DNA of 64,000 bases from Thioalkalivibrio sp. ALMg11 (GCF_000377905.1 NZ_KB898875.1:1-64000); one strand, 5' to 3'; shown: positions 26,376 to 37,173, counted from the first letter of the stretch. Program-made: numbers and translations. Notes: generated from the letters alone by a model not told the origin.

Positions 26376-27812
26376 GTGACAAAGGCTGACCCCGCAACCC
26401 CGTCCCGGCCCGACAGCGAACTGCCGGAACCGCGCGTCTACGAGCGTGCGGATCACGGCATCTCGCGCGCGGCAATCGACGACAACGCCCTGAAGGTGCT
26501 CTATCGCCTGCGCGAGGCCGGCTACCGCGCCTGCCTGGTCGGCGGTGGCGTGCGCGACCTGCTGCTGGGGCGCGAGCCGAAGGACTTCGATGTCGCCACC
26601 GACGCCACCCCCGAGCAGGTGCGCGGCCTGTTCCGTAACTGCCGTTTGATCGGGCGTCGCTTTCGTCTGGCGCATGTGCTGTACGGGCGCGAGATGATCG
26701 AAGTGGCCACCTTCCGCGCGCCGCACGACGACGAGTCAGAGGACGAAGGCCAGGTCGCGCTGAGCGAGGAAGGCCGTATCCTGCGCGACAATCGCTACGG
26801 CACCATCGAGCAGGATGCGATCCGCCGCGACTTCACCATCAACGCGCTGTATTACGACATCGAGGACTTCTCGGTGCTGGACTACACCGGTGGCTTTGAG
26901 GATCTGCGTGCGGGCGAGCTGCGCCTGATTGGCGACGACGTCGAGACCCGGCTGCGCGAGGACCCGGTGCGCATGCTGCGTGCGGTCCGCTTCGCCGCCA
27001 AGCTGGGTCTGACCATCGCGCCGGAGGTCGAGGCCGGCATCTTTGATCTGGCCTCGCTGATGCAGGCCGTGGCCCCGGCGCGGCTGTTCGACGAGGTGAT
27101 CAAACTGTTTCACAGCGGTGCGGCGGTCACCTGCCTGGACGAGCTGGAACGCTTCGGCCTGTTCGAGCCGATGTTCCCCGAGGCTGCGGCCTGCTTTGCC
27201 GATCCGGACGTCGGCCCCGAGCGCCGCCAGTTCCTGGTCGAGTCGCTGCTGAATACCGACAAGCGCATTAACGAGGGCCTGGGCGTGAACCCGGCGTTCC
27301 TCTATGCGGCCATCCTCTGGGCCCCGGTGCAGGTAGCGGCGGCCAAACGGATCGCGGCCGACGAACAGGAGATCCCGGCCTGGCAGCAGGCGATGGCCGA
27401 GGTGCTGGATCGTCAGGTGAAGACGGTCTCCATTCCCAAACGCTTCAGCCTGATCGTACGCGAGATCTGGGAACTGCAGGCACGGCTGGAGCGCCACCGT
27501 GGTGGCCGCGCGTTGCGCCTGCTGACGCATCCACGCTTTCGTGCCGGCTATGACTTTCTCTGCCTGCGCGCCCGCGCCGGCGATGCCGACCCCGAGCTGT
27601 GTAGCTGGTGGACCGAGATCCAGGAGCTGGACGAGGACGCACAGAAGGCCATGGCGGGTGCCCAGGGCAAGGGTGCTCCCAAAGGGGATGGCAAGGCTGG
27701 AGCCAAGAGCAAGTCACGCCGTGGCGGCCGGCGCCGGCGTCGGGGGCGCAAGGGCGGCGCCGGCGAGAGCGCCGATTCGGGGGCAACCCCGGAATCGGGG
27801 GGTGGCGAATGA
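26376..27812 (+). CDS. pcnB: Poly(A) polymerase I
   Basis: A 478-residue enzyme that adds 3' poly(A) tails and promotes RNA decay. The nucleotidyltransferase core has LVGGGVRDLLLGREPKDFDVAT with the catalytic DFD near residue 70, then RRDFTINALYYD. The neck and body (ARLFDEV, GLFEPMFPE) match PcnB rather than CCA-adding enzyme. The C-terminal ~40 residues are a Lys/Arg/Gly-rich tail (SKSRRGGRRRRRGRKGG) likely to bind RNA. The start is GTG. The stop overlaps folK (ATGA). Confidence 0.93.
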   Translation: MTKADPATPSRPDSELPEPRVYERADHGISRAAIDDNALKVLYRLREAGYRACLVGGGVRDLLLGREPKDFDVATDATPEQVRGLFRNCRLIGRRFRLAHVLYGREMIEVATFRAPHDDESEDEGQVALSEEGRILRDNRYGTIEQDAIRRDFTINALYYDIEDFSVLDYTGGFEDLRAGELRLIGDDVETRLREDPVRMLRAVRFAAKLGLTIAPEVEAGIFDLASLMQAVAPARLFDEVIKLFHSGAAVTCLDELERFGLFEPMFPEAAACFADPDVGPERRQFLVESLLNTDKRINEGLGVNPAFLYAAILWAPVQVAAAKRIAADEQEIPAWQQAMAEVLDRQVKTVSIPKRFSLIVREIWELQARLERHRGGRALRLLTHPRFRAGYDFLCLRARAGDADPELCSWWTEIQELDEDAQKAMAGAQGKGAPKGDGKAGAKSKSRRGGRRRRRGRKGGAGESADSGATPESGGGE

Positions 27813-28351
27813 GCGTGCCTGCCAGCGGCGTGCACGCGTACATCGGGATCGGCGCGAACCTGGGTGATCCCGAGACGCAGGTGCGGGATTCCTTTGCCCG
27901 GCTGGCGCGCGAGTTGCCGCAGACGCGTCTGATCGGGCGCTCGCGGCTGTTCCGGAACCCGCCGATGGGCCCGCAGGACCAGCCCGACTACGTGAACGCC
28001 GTGGCCCGTCTGCACACCCGGCTGGAGCCGCTGGACCTGCTCGCGGGGCTGCAGGCAATCGAGTGCGCCTGCGGGCGCGAGCGGGACGGTACCCGCTGGG
28101 GACCGCGCCTGCTGGATCTGGACTTGTTGCTGTTCGGCGAGCAGTCGCTGGATCTGCCGGGGCTGAGGGTGCCGCACGCCGGGATCGCCGAGCGCGACTT
28201 CGTGATTCTGCCGCTGCTCGAGCTGGCCCCGTCGCTGCAGATCCCGGGAGCGGGTCCGCTGGAGCGGCTGGCGCAGCGCTTCGACGGTGCGAGCCTGATC
28301 CCGATCGCGGAACCGGAGGAGGCCGTGGCGACTGCGGAGGGGCGCGGATGA
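27809..28351 (+). CDS. folK: 2-amino-4-hydroxy-6-hydroxymethyldihydropteridine pyrophosphokinase
   Basis: A 180-residue folate-pathway enzyme that pyrophosphorylates 6-hydroxymethyl-dihydropterin using ATP. IGIGANLGDP near the N-terminus and RWGPRLLDLDLLLFG (the HPPK signature with the Mg-binding acids) identify it, followed by PHAGIAERDFVILPL. It overlaps pcnB and the following kinase gene by 4 bp each. Confidence 0.95.
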   Translation: MSVPASGVHAYIGIGANLGDPETQVRDSFARLARELPQTRLIGRSRLFRNPPMGPQDQPDYVNAVARLHTRLEPLDLLAGLQAIECACGRERDGTRWGPRLLDLDLLLFGEQSLDLPGLRVPHAGIAERDFVILPLLELAPSLQIPGAGPLERLAQRFDGASLIPIAEPEEAVATAEGRG

Positions 28352-28998
28352 GCCTCGCCGATTTCGATTTCATCGCGGTGGAGGGCCCGATCGGGGTCGG
28401 CAAGTCGAGCCTGGCGAAGCGCCTGGCCGAGCACCTGCGGGCCGAGGGCATCTTCGAGGAACCGGACGACAACCCCTTCCTGGATCGTTTCTATCAGGAA
28501 CCGGACAAGCACGCCCTGGCGACCCAGCTGCACTTCCTGGTGCAGCGCGTGCGCCAGCTGACGCCGCTAGCGCAGAAGGGCCTGTTCGAGCAGCGCCATG
28601 TGTCCGACTACCTGATGGACAAGGACCCACTGTTCGCTGAACTGAACCTGCATCCGGACGAGCTGGAGATCTACCGCGAGATGTTCCGCCATCTGCGCGG
28701 CGGTCTGCCGCGCCCGGACCTGGTGGTCTACCTGCAGGCCCCGGTGGAGGTTCTGCAGGACCGTATCCGCCGTCGGGCAAGACCGTACGAACGTCACATC
28801 GAGGCCGGTTATCTGGAGCGACTGAACGCGGCCTATGCGGAATTCTTCTATCATTTCGAAGGACCGGCGCTCGTGATTGTGAACGCCACCGAGATCGACT
28901 GGGTGAACAACCCGGCCGACTTTGACCAGCTGGTGCAGTTCCTGGAGCCGATCCAGGGCGGGCGGCACTACTTCAACCCGTTGCCGATCTCGCTCTGA
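28348..28998 (+). CDS. Deoxynucleoside kinase family protein
   Basis: A 216-residue P-loop kinase. GPIGVGKSSLAKRLAEHL is the Walker A loop; EEPDDNPFLDRFYQ, an ERH-like segment with SDYLMDKD, and RRRARPYERHIEAGYLE (lid region) match the deoxyadenosine/deoxyguanosine kinase group that phosphorylates salvaged deoxynucleosides. Homologues commonly sit between folK and panB in proteobacteria. The exact base specificity is not readable. Confidence 0.87.
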   Translation: MSLADFDFIAVEGPIGVGKSSLAKRLAEHLRAEGIFEEPDDNPFLDRFYQEPDKHALATQLHFLVQRVRQLTPLAQKGLFEQRHVSDYLMDKDPLFAELNLHPDELEIYREMFRHLRGGLPRPDLVVYLQAPVEVLQDRIRRRARPYERHIEAGYLERLNAAYAEFFYHFEGPALVIVNATEIDWVNNPADFDQLVQFLEPIQGGRHYFNPLPISL

Positions 28999-29032
28999 GG
29001 CTGGCAAGCCGGACTGCCCGGGAGGCATGAGC

Positions 29033-29827
29033 ATGCGTCCGATTACCGTGAACACCCTGGCCAAGCGCAAGCAGGCGGGCGAGCCGATCGTCTGCCTGAC
29101 CGCTTACGACGCCGGCTTTGCCGGGCTGCTGGATCGTTGCGGGGTCGACGTGATCCTGGTCGGCGATTCCCTGGGCATGGTGGTCCAGGGGCATGCGACC
29201 ACTCTGCCGGTTACGCTGGAGGACATGGTCTACCATGTAGCCAACGTGGCCCGCGGCAGCGAGAACGCGCTGATCATGGCCGACATCCCATTCCTCGGCG
29301 ATGTCGATCCCGCTACCGCGCTGGCCCAGTCCGGCGCGCTCCTGCGCGCCGGGGCTCACATGGTCAAGGTGGAATGCGGCGGGATGGAAGTCGCCGTGGT
29401 CGAGCGCCTGGTCGCCGCCGGGATTCCCGTCTGTGCCCATCTGGGCCTGACCCCGCAGGCGGTGCACCGTCTGGGCGGGCACCGCGTGCAGGGGCGCGAC
29501 CCGAAGGCGGCGGCGGAGCTGGAATCCCTGGCCGCGCAGCTAGAGAACGCCGGGGCCCAGGCCCTGCTGCTGGAGGGCATCCCCGAGAGCCTGGCCGATG
29601 TCATCGTGCGCAGCGCAGGGGTCCCGGTGATCGGGATCGGCGCCAGCCCGCGCTGCGATGGCCAAGTGCTCGTCTTGACCGACGTGATCGGCCTGACGCC
29701 CGAGCCGCCGCGTTTCGCGCGCGATTTCCTTGCCGATGGCGGTTCCCTGGAGGGCGCCGTGCGCGGATACTGTGACGCCGTGCGAGCGCGAACTTTTCCC
29801 GAATCCGGCGTGCATACCTTCAGTTAA
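29033..29827 (+). CDS. panB: 3-methyl-2-oxobutanoate hydroxymethyltransferase
   Basis: A 264-residue first enzyme of pantothenate synthesis, making ketopantoate from 2-oxoisovalerate and methylene-tetrahydrofolate. LTAYDAGFAGLLD, VGDSLGMVVQG (metal site) and VKVECGG are conserved. GGAGG at 29021-29025 favours ATG 29033 over the ATG at 29027. A palindromic repeat begins at its stop codon and separates it from panC. Confidence 0.95.
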   Translation: MRPITVNTLAKRKQAGEPIVCLTAYDAGFAGLLDRCGVDVILVGDSLGMVVQGHATTLPVTLEDMVYHVANVARGSENALIMADIPFLGDVDPATALAQSGALLRAGAHMVKVECGGMEVAVVERLVAAGIPVCAHLGLTPQAVHRLGGHRVQGRDPKAAAELESLAAQLENAGAQALLLEGIPESLADVIVRSAGVPVIGIGASPRCDGQVLVLTDVIGLTPEPPRFARDFLADGGSLEGAVRGYCDAVRARTFPESGVHTFS

Positions 29828-29950
29828 GGAGCCGCTGATTGATGTACATGTTTGCGTTAGTACCCCAAGTGTTCCGAGACAAGCGGCGCAACGCAGGATC
29901 TGGGAACATGGGGCACCAACGCGAGCGTGTACATGAATCAGCGTCTCTTT
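29827..29950. repeat. 124-bp imperfect palindrome between panB and panC
   Basis: The left arm (GCTGATTGATGTACATG, GCGTTAGTACCCCA, GTTCC) and the right arm read backwards (GCTGATTCATGTACACG, GCGTTGGTGCCCCA, GTTCC) match along ~50 bases. The loop carries AAGCGGCGCAACGCAGGATC. It would form a long hairpin in the panB-panC transcript. No other copy was found in the window. Confidence 0.8.
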
Positions 29951-29982
29951 AACCGCGTCTCCCAACGGATGGATCCTGGCCT

Positions 29983-30861
29983 ATGAGAATTCTGCGTGAT
30001 CGGCCGCAACTGGTGGCCATGCATCGAGAGTGGTCGCGCAAGGGGCGCGGCACCGTGGCCCTGGTACCCACGATGGGTAACCTGCACGAGGGCCATATGA
30101 CCGTGATCCGGCATGCCCGGGCACGTGCCCAGCGGGTGGTGGTATCGATCTTCGTGAACCCGCTGCAATTCGACCGCGCCGAGGATCTGGAGCGCTATCC
30201 GCGCACCCTCGACGAGGATGCCCGGCTGGCGACCGAGGCCGGTGTGGATGCCCTGTTCTGTCCCACCGACGAGGACATGTACCCTGCCGACGGCATGCCC
30301 CCGGTGCAGGTGGTGGTGCCGGTGCTCTCGGAGATCCTGGAGGGTAACTACCGCCAGGGGCATTTCGAGGGCGTGGCCACCGTGGTGACCAAGCTGTTCA
30401 ACCTCGTGCGCCCGGATCTGGCCCTGTTCGGCGAGAAGGACTACCAGCAGTTCAAGCTGATCGAGCGCATGGTGCAGGGGCTGGACATCCCCACCCGGGT
30501 GGAGGCAGTCCCGACCGTGCGCGAGCCGGACGGGCTGGCCTTCAGTTCACGCAACAGCCAGCTGTCGGAAGAGGCGCGGGCCGTGGCACCCGAGCTCAAG
30601 CGGGTGCTGGACGAGGCGGCGACCGTCTGCCGCACGGCCACCAAATTCGATGCCGACCGCATCGGCGAGGTGGAGGCCCGCGCCAGCGATCGTCTGCGCG
30701 AGGCCGGCTTCGACCCCGAATACCTCTCCATCCGCCGTGCGGAAGACCTGATGGAGCCGAAAACCGATGTGCCCCTGGCCGAGCAGGACCTGGTGGTCCT
30801 GGCCGCCGCCTGGCTGGAAGGCGTCCGCTTGATCGACAACGTCCGCACCCATACCGACTGA
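29983..30861 (+). CDS. panC: Pantothenate synthetase (pantoate-beta-alanine ligase)
   Basis: A 292-residue ATP-dependent ligase joining pantoate and beta-alanine. PTMGNLHEGHM is the nucleotidyltransferase HIGH-type site; VSIFVNPLQF, FGEKDYQQ and FSSRNSQLS (KMSKS-like) follow. Start 29983 is inside no overlap and 33 bp after the palindrome. The downstream panD is separated by a 329-bp repeat region. Confidence 0.96.
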   Translation: MRILRDRPQLVAMHREWSRKGRGTVALVPTMGNLHEGHMTVIRHARARAQRVVVSIFVNPLQFDRAEDLERYPRTLDEDARLATEAGVDALFCPTDEDMYPADGMPPVQVVVPVLSEILEGNYRQGHFEGVATVVTKLFNLVRPDLALFGEKDYQQFKLIERMVQGLDIPTRVEAVPTVREPDGLAFSSRNSQLSEEARAVAPELKRVLDEAATVCRTATKFDADRIGEVEARASDRLREAGFDPEYLSIRRAEDLMEPKTDVPLAEQDLVVLAAAWLEGVRLIDNVRTHTD

Positions 30862-30880
30862 CCCCGTTTGTTTGGGCTAT

Positions 30881-31100
30881 CACGAAGCGCACGAAGACAC
30901 GCAGAAGGTCAGGGGCAACTCACTGGAGAACGGGAACGTTAAACGGTAACGATTGAGATGCGTAATGCCGAAAGGAGGCCATGTTCTTGCTGGCCCCCGA
31001 GCGCCGTCGACCGTTCTGTTCTGTGACTCTTCCGGTACTCAGCCTTGCTGTAAATCGCCCTTGAAGTTCTCCGTGTCCTCCGCGTCCTCTGTGGTGAAAA
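30881..31100. repeat. CACGAAG-type repeat between panC and panD
   Basis: The left end CACGAAGCGCACGAAGACAC (30881-30900) and the right end TTGAAGTTCTCCGTGTCCTC followed by GTCCTCTGTGGTGAAAA (31061-31100) correspond to modules of the elements at 47095-47312 and 54436-54790. The middle 30905-31060 is unrelated and shows no gene. It occupies most of the 329-bp gap. Confidence 0.6.
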
Positions 31101-31190
31101 ACCATCGACCCGAGAAGGCACGTTTGCCGTAGCCGCCAGGATCGCGGATAATTTTTCGCCCTTCCGAGGTTCAAGCCGGGAATTCGCCGT

Positions 31191-31571
31191 ATGTTTGTCA
31201 CCATGCTGAAAGGCAAGCTGCATCAGGGCCGGGTCACGCATTGCGAGCTGGAATACGAGGGCTCCTGTGCCATCGACACTCGCCTGCTGGACGCCGCCGG
31301 CATCCTGCCGTTCGAGCAGATCCAGATCTACAACGTCGACAATGGCGAGCGCTTTACCACCTACGCGATCGAGGGCGAGGCCGGCTCCGGGATCATCTCG
31401 GTTAACGGCGCGGCCGCGCACAAGGCCGCGGTGGGCCATCGCGTGATCATCTGCGCCTATGGCCAGATGGAGGCCGCCGAGGCCCGCGAATTCACGCCCG
31501 ACCTGGTCTATCTCGACGCCGGTAACCGCATCGTGCGTACCGGTAACGGCATCCCGGTCCAGGCCGCTTAA
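31191..31571 (+). CDS. panD: Aspartate 1-decarboxylase proenzyme
   Basis: A 126-residue pyruvoyl enzyme making beta-alanine from aspartate. The self-cleavage site Gly24-Ser25 lies in YEGSCAID, and ISVNGAAAH forms the active-site wall. N-terminus MFVTML matches other PanD proteins, supporting ATG 31191. With panB and panC, the complete branch to pantothenate except ketopantoate reductase is here. Confidence 0.96.
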   Translation: MFVTMLKGKLHQGRVTHCELEYEGSCAIDTRLLDAAGILPFEQIQIYNVDNGERFTTYAIEGEAGSGIISVNGAAAHKAAVGHRVIICAYGQMEAAEAREFTPDLVYLDAGNRIVRTGNGIPVQAA

Positions 31572-31639
31572 GAACACTCTCCTTCGCGCGCGCCTCCCGC
31601 AGTTGTCGGGCCGGTGCTGCGCCGCTATCCTCGACGCCC

Positions 31640-32796
31640 ATGAATCTCCACGAATTCCAGGCCAAGGCCCGCTTTCGCGACGCCGGCATCCCCGTCCCCG
31701 AAGGTCAGGTGATCGACGCCGCCGAGCAGGTCTCCGAGGCCTGGCATGCGCTGGGTGCCGAGCGCGGGCTGGTCAAGGCCCAGGTGCACTCCGGCGGCCG
31801 CGGCAAGGCCGGTGGCGTGGTGATGGTGGATTCCGTCGATGCCGCGCGCGAGGCGGCGGAAACGCTGCTGGGCTCGCGCCTGGTGACCGGCCAGAGCGGC
31901 CCCGAGGGGCTGCCGGTGGACCAGTTGCTGCTGGAGCCGGCGGCGGACATTGCGCGCGAGTTCTACTTCGCGATGCTGGTGGATCGCTCGCGCGAACGCC
32001 TGGCGCTGGTGGTCTCCGCCGAGGGCGGCATGGACATCGAGACCCTGGCGGCCGAGCGCCCGGAGGCGGTTGTGACCCTGCCGATTCATCCGGCCACTGG
32101 CGTGATGCCGTTCCACGGCCGCCGGGTCGCCGCCACCCTGGGTCTCTCCGGCGATGCGGCGAAGGCGGTGGCGCAGCTGGTGACCAATGCCCATGCCCTG
32201 TTCCAGCAACTCGACGCGCAGCTCCTCGAGATCAACCCGCTGGTGCTGACCCATGAGGACCAGTTGCTGGCGATCGATGCCAAGCTGACCATCGACGACT
32301 CCGCGGCCTACCGCCAGAAGGCGCTGTTCGCGGAGCGCGACGTGCGCCAGCGCGACCCCGCCGAGGAACAGGCGCACGAACACGACCTCAACTACATCCG
32401 TCTGGACGGCTCGATCGGCTGCATGGTCAATGGCGCCGGGCTGGCGATGGCGACCATGGATCTGATCCAGCTCCACGGCGGATCGCCGGCCAACTTCCTC
32501 GATGTTGGTGGCGGCACGACGGTGGAGCGGGTCACCGCGGCGTTCAAGCTGATCCTGTCGGATCCGTCGGTGGAAGCGGTGCTGGTGAACATCTTCGGCG
32601 GCATCGTGCGCTGCGACCTCATCGCCGAGGGCATCATCGCGGCAATCCGCGAGGTGCAGATTCAGGTGCCGGTGGTGGTGCGCCTCGAGGGCACCAACGC
32701 CGAGCAGGGCCGTGAGGCCCTGGCCAATTCCGGCCTGGACGTGATCCCGGCCGCCGATCTGGATGCGGCGGCGCGCGCCGTGGTGGAGGCCGTGGC

Positions 32797-32800
<4 letters not shown>
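31640..32800 (+). CDS. sucC: Succinate-CoA ligase beta subunit
   Basis: A 386-residue ATP-grasp subunit. MNLHEFQAK at the start, [45 protein letters not shown] and [11 protein letters not shown] are conserved. It interconverts succinyl-CoA and succinate plus ADP/GDP. The stop overlaps sucD by 4 bp. No 2-oxoglutarate dehydrogenase genes are near, unlike the E. coli suc operon. Malate-CoA ligase is a close relative, but the length and motifs fit SucC. Confidence 0.93.
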
Positions 32801-33672
<872 letters not shown>

Positions 33673-33679
33673 CTCGCCG

Positions 33680-35374
33680 ATGGCCCCTGACCAGCCCCTG
33701 CGTCTGGCCCTGGCCCAGATCAATCCGGTCGTGGGTGGGCTGGACGACAACCGCCACCGGATCCTGGAGGCCATCGAGCAGGCCCGCGCCGGTGGCGCCC
33801 GCGCGGTGGTTTTCCCGGAACTCGCGGTTACCGGTTATCCCCCCGAGGACCTGTTGTTGCGCCCGGCATTTCTGCTGGGCGTGGACCGTGCGGTGGCGGC
33901 GATCACCAAGGCGGCGCGGGGTATCGACGTGATCCTGGGCGCCCCGGTGCGCAGCGAAGCCGGCCTGATCAACGCGGCCCTCTGGCTGCGCGACGGGGCC
34001 TGTATCGCGCGCTACGCCAAGCAGGTCCTGCCCAACTATTCGGTGTTCGACGAGCAGCGCTATTTCGTCGCCGGCGATGCCGCCTGTGTGGTCGAACTGG
34101 ACGGCTGGAGCATCGGGCTGACCGTTTGCGAGGACATCTGGCAGCCGGGTCCGGCTGCCGGGGCACGAGCTGCCGGGGCCGGGGTCCTGCTGAATCTCAA
34201 CGCCTCGCCCTATCATCGCGGCAAGGCCGAGGAACGCCTGCAGGTGGTCGGGGCGCGGGTCGCCGAGACCGGCTGCCCGGTGGTCTACGTGAACCAGGTG
34301 GGCGGGCAGGACGAGCTGGTATTCGACGGCCGCTCGTTCGTGCATGACCCGGTCAGCGGGGCCCGCGCCGTACTGCCCGCCTGGGCCACCGGCCAGGGCC
34401 AGGTGGAGGTAAGTCGCAGTGCGCAGGGGCCGGTCCTTCGGCCTCGTGACGAACACATGCACCTGTCCGCCTGCGGCATCCTTCCGACCCTGACCGATCC
34501 CGGCCCGGAACCGGACGAGGCGGACGCACGCGATCTCTACCAGGCGCTGATGATTGGCATCCGCGACTACGTGGCCAAGAACGGCTTCCCGGGGGTGTTG
34601 CTGGGCCTGTCCGGCGGCATCGACTCCGGCCTGACCGCGGCCTTGGCAACGGATGCGCTGGGTCCGGCCGCGGTCACGGCCGTGATGATGCCCTACCGCT
34701 ATACCGCCTCGATGAGCATCGAGGACGCGGAGGCGCAGGCGCGGTTGCTGGGGATCGAGTACCACGAGATCGCCATCGAGCCGATGGTGGAGAGTTTCAT
34801 GGCCGGGCTGGGGGATGCCCTGGCCGCCTACCCGGCCGGGGCGGGGGACGTGACCGAACAGAACCTGCAGGCGCGTGCCCGCGGCGTGCTGCTGATGGCA
34901 TTGTCGAACCGCAGCGGCAAGCTGCTGCTGGCCACCGGCAACAAGTCCGAGATGGCGGTGGGCTACTCCACGCTGTACGGCGACATGAACGGCGGTTTTG
35001 CGCCGCTGAAGGACGTCTCCAAGCAGTGGGTGTACCGCCTGGCGCGCTGGCGCAACACGCGCGGCGCGGCGATCCCGCCGCGGGTGATCGAGCGTCCGCC
35101 CAGCGCCGAGCTGGCCCCGGACCAGCAGGATGCCGACTCGTTGCCGCCGTACGACGTGCTGGACGCGATCCTCGAGGCGTTCGTCGAGCAGGAGCAGTCG
35201 GTTGACGAGATCGTCGCCCAGGGCTTTGACCAGCCTACGGTGGAGCGAATCGCGCGCATGGTATTTATTGCCGAGTACAAGCGGCGCCAGGCCGCGCCGG
35301 GGGTGCGGGTCAGCCCGCGCGCCTTCGGCCGCGACCGGCGCTACCCGATTACCTCGGGCTATCGCCCGGACTGA
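33680..35374 (+). CDS. nadE: Glutamine-dependent NAD+ synthetase
   Basis: A 564-residue two-domain enzyme making NAD+ from deamido-NAD+. The N-terminal nitrilase-type glutaminase domain has the Glu (VFPELAVTGYPPEDL), Lys (YAKQVLPNYSVFDE) and Cys (LTVCEDIW) triad. The C-terminal synthetase has the P-loop LSGGIDSG and LLATGNKSE, plus KDVSKQWVYRLARW. It sits between sucCD and glnB. The long form with the nitrilase domain corresponds to the type reported to be PII-regulated in other proteobacteria. Confidence 0.95.
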   Translation: MAPDQPLRLALAQINPVVGGLDDNRHRILEAIEQARAGGARAVVFPELAVTGYPPEDLLLRPAFLLGVDRAVAAITKAARGIDVILGAPVRSEAGLINAALWLRDGACIARYAKQVLPNYSVFDEQRYFVAGDAACVVELDGWSIGLTVCEDIWQPGPAAGARAAGAGVLLNLNASPYHRGKAEERLQVVGARVAETGCPVVYVNQVGGQDELVFDGRSFVHDPVSGARAVLPAWATGQGQVEVSRSAQGPVLRPRDEHMHLSACGILPTLTDPGPEPDEADARDLYQALMIGIRDYVAKNGFPGVLLGLSGGIDSGLTAALATDALGPAAVTAVMMPYRYTASMSIEDAEAQARLLGIEYHEIAIEPMVESFMAGLGDALAAYPAGAGDVTEQNLQARARGVLLMALSNRSGKLLLATGNKSEMAVGYSTLYGDMNGGFAPLKDVSKQWVYRLARWRNTRGAAIPPRVIERPPSAELAPDQQDADSLPPYDVLDAILEAFVEQEQSVDEIVAQGFDQPTVERIARMVFIAEYKRRQAAPGVRVSPRAFGRDRRYPITSGYRPD

Positions 35375-35401
35375 GTGATCCCCGACGCCGTACCTGGCCC
35401 C

Positions 35402-35616
35402 CGTCATTGCGAGGAGGCGAAGCCGACGCGGCACAAAAGCAGCGAAGCTGCGTTGAACGGCCGCAGGCCGGCCCGAAGGGCGAGCGTAGCGAGTAACCTC
35501 CGTCCGGAACCCCCGACGTTCGCTTTGGCCGGCGTCGCGGTCGCCCAGCGAGATCGCCACGGCGCTGCGCGCCTCGCGATGACGGTGCTTCGTCGCTGCG
35601 TTCCTCGCAATGGCGG
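35402..35616. repeat. CATTGCGAG MITE-like repeat, copy 1
   Basis: The left end is CGTCATTGCGAGGAGGCGAAG; the right end is CCTCGCGATGACGGTG (35571-35586) and a second partial end CGTCGCTGCGTTCCTCGCAA follows. The inner core includes ACAAAAGCAGCGAAGCTGCG, GTTGAACGGCCGCAGGCC and CGAAGGGCGAGCGTAGCGAG. The core matches 36121-36186 and 39100-39162. No coding frame is credible. It fills most of the gap between nadE and glnB. Confidence 0.7.
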
Positions 35617-35669
35617 GGGCACGGGACGCGCGCGGGGTTGGATCTATCAGCGCAGGGCCGGGGGTTTGA

Positions 35670-36065
<396 letters not shown>

Positions 36066-36080
36066 AACGGCGGAGTTACG

Positions 36081-36268
36081 GGCACCGTCATTGCGAGGCC
36101 CCGCAGGGGCGGGGCCTCGCACAAAAGCAGCGAAGCTGGGTTGAACGGCCCCAGGCCGGCCCGAAGGGCGAGCGTAGCGAGTAACCTACGTCCGGAACCA
36201 CCGGATCCTGACGCTCTGCCAGCGTCAGGAGGTTGCCGCGTCGCTGCGCTCCTCGCAATGACGGTGCC
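36081..36268. repeat. CATTGCGAG MITE-like repeat, copy 2 (complete)
   Basis: Perfect 18-bp terminal inverted repeats, GGCACCGTCATTGCGAGG (36081-36098) and its complement (36251-36268), bound a 188-bp unit. The core is shared with copies 1 and 3. The size and ends look like a non-autonomous miniature element, though no flanking target duplication was seen. It lies between the convergent genes glnB and bamD. Confidence 0.8.
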
Positions 36269-36330
36269 ACCCCCAAGGTGGTGCGGGGTGCTGGCCAGGG
36301 ATGGCTTTACTGTTGAGCCGCTTTCCCCGC

Positions 36331-37173
36331 TTAATTCGTCAGGAAGGGGATGCGGTCCATGACGCGCCACAGGCCGCGGCGTTCCTCGCCTTCCAGTTCC
36401 ACCGGCTCGCCGGCGCGCACGGCGACGGCGGCATCCGGGTAGTTCAGTTCCAGGACGGTCATGGTGTTCTCGGCGTGGTCTTCCAGGCCGAGCTCGGTGT
36501 AGGCGCGGTGCAGCACGGCCAGGGCCTTCGGCATGACCTCGGCCCCGGGGTAGGTGGCGATCACGTTGCGTGCGCGCTGGGCCCCGGCGACCCAGGCGGT
36601 ACGCTCCATGTAGAACTCCGCCACGCGCAGTTCATAGGCGGCCAGCGCATTGCGGATGTAGAGCATGCGCTGGTACGAGTCCGGCGCGTAGCGGCTGTCC
36701 GGGAATTCGCGGATCAGGCGGTCGAAGTCCTGGAACGCCTGGTCGAAGGGCTCAGGGTCCATCTCGGCCGGGTCGCGCGGGAACAGGTTGGCGAGAAAGC
36801 CCTGCTGGCGGTTGAAGTTGATCAGCCCGCGCAGGTAGTACGCATAATCCAGGTTAGGATGGCGCGGGTTCAGCTGCACGAAGCGGTCCACGGCCGCCAG
36901 GGCGGGTTCCGGCTCGCCGGCCTTGTAGTAGGCGTAGGGAATCTCGATCTGCGCCTGCTGGGCGTAGCGCCCGAACGGGTAGCGCGCCTCGAGTTTTTCG
37001 TAGTATTCGACGGCCTGATCGTAGTTGCCCTCGTTCAGGGCATTCTTGGCCTCGCCGTAGAGCTGACTGGCAGACCAGCCGAGCGTGGGGTCTTCGCGCC
37101 CGGCGCAGCCGGCGACCACGAGCGCCACGAACAGAACGACGAACAGGCGCGACAGGTGCGGGACAGAAATCAC
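36331..37173 (-). CDS. bamD: Outer membrane assembly lipoprotein BamD
   Basis: A 280-residue essential BAM component. The signal peptide ends in lipobox VAGC (Cys22). TPR-like repeats cover the rest; conserved blocks are YFEKLEARYPF-like YYEKLEARYPFG, AQIEIPYAYYK and FDRLIREFPDSRYAPDS. It is divergent from rluD by 79 bp, the conserved bamD/rluD order. Confidence 0.95.
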   Translation of the reverse strand: MISVPHLSRLFVVLFVALVVAGCAGREDPTLGWSASQLYGEAKNALNEGNYDQAVEYYEKLEARYPFGRYAQQAQIEIPYAYYKAGEPEPALAAVDRFVQLNPRHPNLDYAYYLRGLINFNRQQGFLANLFPRDPAEMDPEPFDQAFQDFDRLIREFPDSRYAPDSYQRMLYIRNALAAYELRVAEFYMERTAWVAGAQRARNVIATYPGAEVMPKALAVLHRAYTELGLEDHAENTMTVLELNYPDAAVAVRAGEPVELEGEERRGLWRVMDRIPFLTN

